In this document: piece by piece, positions 60,675 through 64,000 of the stretch | Layout of the letters: each line of letters opens with the position of its first letter | How positions within the stretch are numbered: the stretch's first letter is position 1 | From: Anaeromonas sp052088025 | GTDB taxonomy: Bacteria; Bacillota; Clostridia; Tissierellales; SIT17 | Reading direction: 5' to 3' | DNA: 64,000 nucleotides | NCBI RefSeq assembly: GCF_052088025.1 | Contig: NZ_JBQCYD010000009.1 | Span: forward strand, 3,957-67,956 | Program-made: the position numbers and the translations under genes | Notes under the pieces: model-generated | The model's input: the letters and a program-made list of their open reading frames with translations, nothing else | Database searches by the model: none | Told to the model about the DNA's origin: nothing

Positions 60675-61991
60675 TTAATTTTTATTATAATCATTTGATA
60701 TCTTAGTGTGTAAATAATCCACACACCTTATCAAGGCATCTTCTTCTCCAACTAATCCACCTTTAGTTACAATAGGTGTATTTGGATATTTACCTTCTAT
60801 AATTCTTCCATAAACAGCTAGAGGCAATATTTCATCCTTAACTTCTATTCCTACAGCACTTAAAACATGAGATACAGCAACGGTTACATCTCCACCACTT
60901 GTATATAATCCACCTATCTTGTTTTCTGTTTTATCCATGACTGTTCTAGTGATTATGGCAAGTCCTGTAGATATTCTTTGAGAAATATCATCTTCTGATA
61001 CATTTACATCCTTAGCAATTTGTCTTAAATCTAAAACTTCCTTTTCTTCATTTGTAGTGATAACTCCTATTGCACTATAAGCATCTAAATTATCAATCAA
61101 ATAATTTACCACTCTATCTATTTCTTCCTTTCTACTTTCTTCATATACTAATTTCTCACAATTTACAAAGACTAGAAGTGGATCATACTTTAATTTAAAG
61201 TATTCAATCTGTCTTCTAGTGAGATTGGTTACACTGCCAATTGTAAGCATTATCTTCTTACCAGGACTTAATTTAGCTTCACCTAATAATTCTTTCGTAA
61301 GTGCTGATGTAAATGGTCCAGGATCTGCTGCGACTATATTTAATTTAGAATTTTTACTTGCCCTTGCTATTGTTTCAATATCCTTATCAGTTGTAGCATC
61401 AATTATAATTATCCTCTTATTGTTCTTCTTGTGCTTTAATATTTCATCTGTAACAGCCTTATCACCCTTTAAAACCTTATCTAGAGAAATTGTAGCTATA
61501 TCATATTTTGATTGGTCTTCTACAAGTTTTGGTACAAATGAAGTTCTTATAGGTGTTTTATGATCCTTAGCTACATCAGTTTGTTCAAGTGGAATGGAAT
61601 CTACCATCAAAAATCCACCAATAGCTACTCTTTCAGAAGAAGGAAAGGCTGGTACCATTATAACAATTTCATCATTATCTAATGTATCTAAAACAGCATC
61701 TATTTCCGCACCAATATTTCCCCTTACTGTGCTATCTATTCTTTTAGAAATCAACCTTACATCCTTATCTTTAAAGATATTTACTATATCTTTAACTCGC
61801 GTGTAAGCTCTTTTTGCTTCTATAGCCCTACTATCTGTTGTAATAGAAATTACATCAAATTCCTTATGTTTCTCCTCAGAATAATCACCTGAATCTAAAA
61901 GTGTTGCAGCCTTGTATCCTTGTCTTGCAATCAATACCCCAGTTGCATTTGCACCAGTTAAATCATCTGCTATTATAACTACCTTTGGCAT
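60675..61991 (-). CDS. Four-carbon acid sugar kinase (DUF1537 family)
   Basis: A 438-residue kinase of the DUF1537 family with an N-terminal sugar domain (VIIADDLTGANATGVLIA; SKRIDSTVRGNIGAEI) and a C-terminal nucleotide domain (GGLYTSGGDVTVAVSHVL). The family phosphorylates D-threonate, D-erythronate or related acids. It is 8 bases ahead of pdxA2, giving a two-step route to a triose phosphate. The precise acid is not fixed by sequence alone. GGAGGC precedes the ATG. Confidence 0.92.
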   Translation of the reverse strand: MPKVVIIADDLTGANATGVLIARQGYKAATLLDSGDYSEEKHKEFDVISITTDSRAIEAKRAYTRVKDIVNIFKDKDVRLISKRIDSTVRGNIGAEIDAVLDTLDNDEIVIMVPAFPSSERVAIGGFLMVDSIPLEQTDVAKDHKTPIRTSFVPKLVEDQSKYDIATISLDKVLKGDKAVTDEILKHKKNNKRIIIIDATTDKDIETIARASKNSKLNIVAADPGPFTSALTKELLGEAKLSPGKKIMLTIGSVTNLTRRQIEYFKLKYDPLLVFVNCEKLVYEESRKEEIDRVVNYLIDNLDAYSAIGVITTNEEKEVLDLRQIAKDVNVSEDDISQRISTGLAIITRTVMDKTENKIGGLYTSGGDVTVAVSHVLSAVGIEVKDEILPLAVYGRIIEGKYPNTPIVTKGGLVGEEDALIRCVDYLHTKISNDYNKN

Positions 61992-62009
61992 TTAAATGCC
62001 TCCTTTCAT

Positions 62010-62771
62010 CTAAACTATAGATATAGAAATATCTTTTTCTTTCATTTTTTTTACTAGTTCTTCATCTATTCCATCATCACTTATTATAAGATCTAAATCT
62101 TCTAGATTGCATATTTTTGAAAATGATTTTTTACCAAATTTCGTGCTATCTGTTACAAGTATTGTTTTATCACTAGATTCAATCATTTTCTTTTTTAACA
62201 TTGCCTTTTCCATGGTAGGTGAAGTGATACCTCTTTCTATATCTACTGAACTTGTGCCTATAAAAGCTATATCTGCATAAACTTCATTTAAGAATTCTTC
62301 AGCCTTACTTCCTATGCAAGCTCCTATTTCATTTTGCACCATACCTCCAGTACAATATACCTTTATCCCTTTTGATTTTGAAAGATATACTGCTGTTAAT
62401 AAATCAGTAGTAATTATATTGATGTTTTTAAAATTTCTTATCTTTTTTGCTATTTCCATAGTTGTAGTTCCAGCATCTAATATAATTGTATGACCTTCTT
62501 TTATGAAAGTACTTGAATATTCTGCTATTTTAATCTTTTGTGAAATTTGTTTTTGCTTTTTATGCTTATATGAAATTTCTTCATGAAGACTCTCAACAGG
62601 TATGGCACCACCATGAGTTCTTATAATTTTATTCTTTTCTTCTAAGTAATCTAAATCTCTTCTTATAGTCATAGGAGATACATCTATCTCTTTGGCCAAA
62701 TCTTCTATAACAACCTTGCCCTTATCTTTCATATATTCAATTATATAGGCTCTTCTTTCAGCTTGAAGCAT
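62010..62771 (-). CDS. DeoR/GlpR-family transcriptional regulator
   Basis: A 253-residue regulator: N-terminal winged helix (residues 3-58, VIEDLAKEIDVSPMTIRRDL) and a DeoR sugar-phosphate-sensing domain (about 75-245, with ILDAGTTTMEIAK and GTSSVDIERGI). First gene of the acid sugar operon; probably represses it until a phosphorylated intermediate accumulates. A promoter with repeats and a cre-like site lies just upstream. Confidence 0.93.
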   Translation of the reverse strand: MLQAERRAYIIEYMKDKGKVVIEDLAKEIDVSPMTIRRDLDYLEEKNKIIRTHGGAIPVESLHEEISYKHKKQKQISQKIKIAEYSSTFIKEGHTIILDAGTTTMEIAKKIRNFKNINIITTDLLTAVYLSKSKGIKVYCTGGMVQNEIGACIGSKAEEFLNEVYADIAFIGTSSVDIERGITSPTMEKAMLKKKMIESSDKTILVTDSTKFGKKSFSKICNLEDLDLIISDDGIDEELVKKMKEKDISISIV

Positions 62772-62840
62772 AAATTTCCACCTCTCTTGTTAATATGTAA
62801 CATTTATCAAATATAAATATGTTTATATGTGTTATATATT

Positions 62841-62893
62841 GTTTGTTTGTGTTCGTTTGTGTTAAGTATATAATATATAAAAAGCGTTTGCAA
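62841..62893 (-). promoter_or_regulatory. Promoter, cre-like site and DeoR-type repeats of the acid sugar operon
   Basis: Minus strand TTGCAA (62888-62893), 17 bases, TATACT (62865-62870). The -35 box is within TTGCAAACGCTTTT (62880-62893), one mismatch from the catabolite-repression cre consensus. Direct repeats of TTTGTGTT at 62841-62864 (plus-strand reading), directly downstream of the -10 box, suit a DeoR-type operator. Confidence 0.65.
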
Positions 62894-62946
62894 GAATAGT
62901 TTATTATTTATCATAGTTTTTTTGTAAATATTTCAAACAATAAAAA

Positions 62947-62972
62947 AAGACCCATGGTTTCCCACAAGTCTT
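62947..62972 (-). terminator. Terminator of the lacD-type gene
   Basis: Imperfect hairpin AAGACTTGTGGG / CCATGGGTCTT followed by TTTTT on the minus strand. Confidence 0.8.
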
Positions 62973-62988
62973 ATATAAATAAATTTTC

Positions 62989-63966
62989 TTATTTTAACCC
63001 ATCTATTGGTGTAGCATGGTTTTTAAGTATTGTATCTAAATCAACTACATTTAATTTTCCTGTAGTTTGAAGCCATACTTGAGCTTGCTCTTCACCTTGA
63101 TCTGTAAATACATCTACGCTGTCTTTCCATGTAGCACGACCACATAATACTCCATTGAATTTAGAACCTGATTCTCCTGCAAGTATCAATGTCTTCTTGA
63201 ATAAATCAATAGTAACACCAGCACTTAGGAATATGAATGGTAAATTAGTTGCATCGGATTGTTCTTTGAAGTATTTGCTAGCTTCTTCTTTGCTATGAAC
63301 GATTTCATCATTACAATATCCTTCTACAAAATTCATATTTACTGGAACTTCTACCTTTAATACATCTACATTATATCTTTCATCAGAAAAGTCCTTCATT
63401 GCTTCTATTACCTTTTGAGGTTTAACTTTTGCATATTCTTTTCCCTTTACATCATCAATATCCTTATCATATGTTACTATTTCAAGAAAGAAGGGAATAT
63501 CTTCTCCTAGACATTCAGAACCAACACGCTCTATGAATGCCTTTTTCTGATCATTTATTTTATCAGATTCATCCTTATCATAATACAAAAGTATTTTAAT
63601 TGCATCTACTTCTTTTTCCTTTAATCTCTTCACAGAATAATTAGGTAATAAATCAGGAAGTCTTCCTTCTTCACTTGCATCATATCCTGTTTCTTCATAA
63701 GCCATTAAAAGTCCTACTCTATTATCCTTAGTTTCTACTGCATCCCAACCATATTCAGGATCTAGAAGGATTGCTGATGCATATTGAGTAAGTTCTTTTG
63801 ATACACTTTTCTTGAACTTTTTTATTATTTCTTCTACATTTCCACCTGTTTTACCAAGCATCTTTTTAAGTGATCCTCTTTGATCTATAGCAAGTGCGTT
63901 TATTATTCCCTCATCTGTAGTTATTTTTTTCATATATTTTTTCTTATTTTCAGTTAAATTAGGCAC
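62989..63966 (-). CDS. lacD: Class I tagatose-1,6-bisphosphate aldolase, LacD type
   Basis: A 325-residue LacD-family aldolase that uses a Schiff-base lysine rather than zinc. ALAIDQRGSLKKML near the N-terminus and LLDPEYGWDA are family signatures; DVLKVEVPVN contains the likely catalytic Lys. It splits tagatose-1,6-bisphosphate (and other hexulose bisphosphates) to triose phosphates. The GTG start at 63966 follows GGAGAGG. It is monocistronic as seen and is distinct from the class II aldolase of the aga-type operon 58 kb away. Confidence 0.92.
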   Translation of the reverse strand: MPNLTENKKKYMKKITTDEGIINALAIDQRGSLKKMLGKTGGNVEEIIKKFKKSVSKELTQYASAILLDPEYGWDAVETKDNRVGLLMAYEETGYDASEEGRLPDLLPNYSVKRLKEKEVDAIKILLYYDKDESDKINDQKKAFIERVGSECLGEDIPFFLEIVTYDKDIDDVKGKEYAKVKPQKVIEAMKDFSDERYNVDVLKVEVPVNMNFVEGYCNDEIVHSKEEASKYFKEQSDATNLPFIFLSAGVTIDLFKKTLILAGESGSKFNGVLCGRATWKDSVDVFTDQGEEQAQVWLQTTGKLNVVDLDTILKNHATPIDGLK

Positions 63967-64000
63967 AATATCCTCTCCTTTAAACAGTATGTTCTAATAG

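Noticed and set aside
1..64000. CRISPR array or prophage
   Set aside because: No regularly spaced repeats, Cas genes or phage structural genes were seen on either strand.

Overview
The window reads as the chromosome of a low-GC, flagellated, probably spore-forming Firmicute, most likely an anaerobe of the Clostridia/Tissierellia type. The grounds are the AT-rich sequence, strong AGGAGG-type ribosome binding sites, a secA-prfB-hpf-flagellar gene order like that of Bacillus and Clostridium, a Spo0E-type phosphatase, a SAM-I riboswitch and sigma-D promoters. No 16S gene is present, so the lineage is an inference. Nearly all genes lie on the minus strand. The sequence contains one 100-N scaffold gap.

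Region 1-11.3 kb (minus): a truncated PLP racemase and tex, then an aga-type operon for N-acetylgalactosamine: GntR regulator, AgaS, PTS IIB-IIC-IID-IIA, NagA-type deacetylase, GatY/KbaY-type aldolase, PfkB sugar kinase and, after a weak terminator, a Cof-type phosphatase. Region 11.4-20.2 kb: a galacto-N-biose/lacto-N-biose cluster with an ABC importer lacking its ATPase, a GH112 phosphorylase, a 54-residue membrane protein missed by simple ORF calling, a BadF-type hexosamine kinase and a Gfo/Idh/MocA dehydrogenase, with a divergent AraC regulator. The two clusters join into one route: disaccharide, GalNAc, GalNAc-6-P, GalN-6-P, tagatose-6-P, tagatose-1,6-bisphosphate, triose phosphates.

Region 20.2-43.4 kb: a chemoreceptor with a broken N-terminal reading frame, prfB (with its programmed frameshift), secA, hpf, an intergenic DnaA-box cluster, then the late flagellar genes (fliT-like, fliS with a frameshift, fliD across the gap, flaG, yjfB-like, flagellin, csrA, fliW, flgL, two tandem flgK, flgN, flgM, yvyF-like), then comFC, recD2 and an unrecognised gene behind a promoter that carries a LexA-like box. 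The most striking element is a group I intron at the 3' end of the flagellin gene. By my reading, both the unspliced and the spliced mRNA encode a full-length flagellin; the two differ by only two residues near the C-terminus.

Region 43.5-49.6 kb: a small operon of a sigma factor with DUF1659, DUF2922 and YvrJ proteins; metK separated from its SAM-I riboswitch by an IS200/IS605 element (TnpA, TnpB and a probable omega RNA); a small membrane protein; tRNA-Pro. Region 49.6-64 kb: a Spo0E-like protein, lipoproteins, a nitrilase-family amidase, a 2-hydroxyacid dehydrogenase, transketolase, and a threonate/erythronate-type operon (DeoR regulator, DUF1537 kinase, PdxA2, GntP permease) with a promoter carrying a cre-like site, ending with a class I tagatose-bisphosphate aldolase (LacD).
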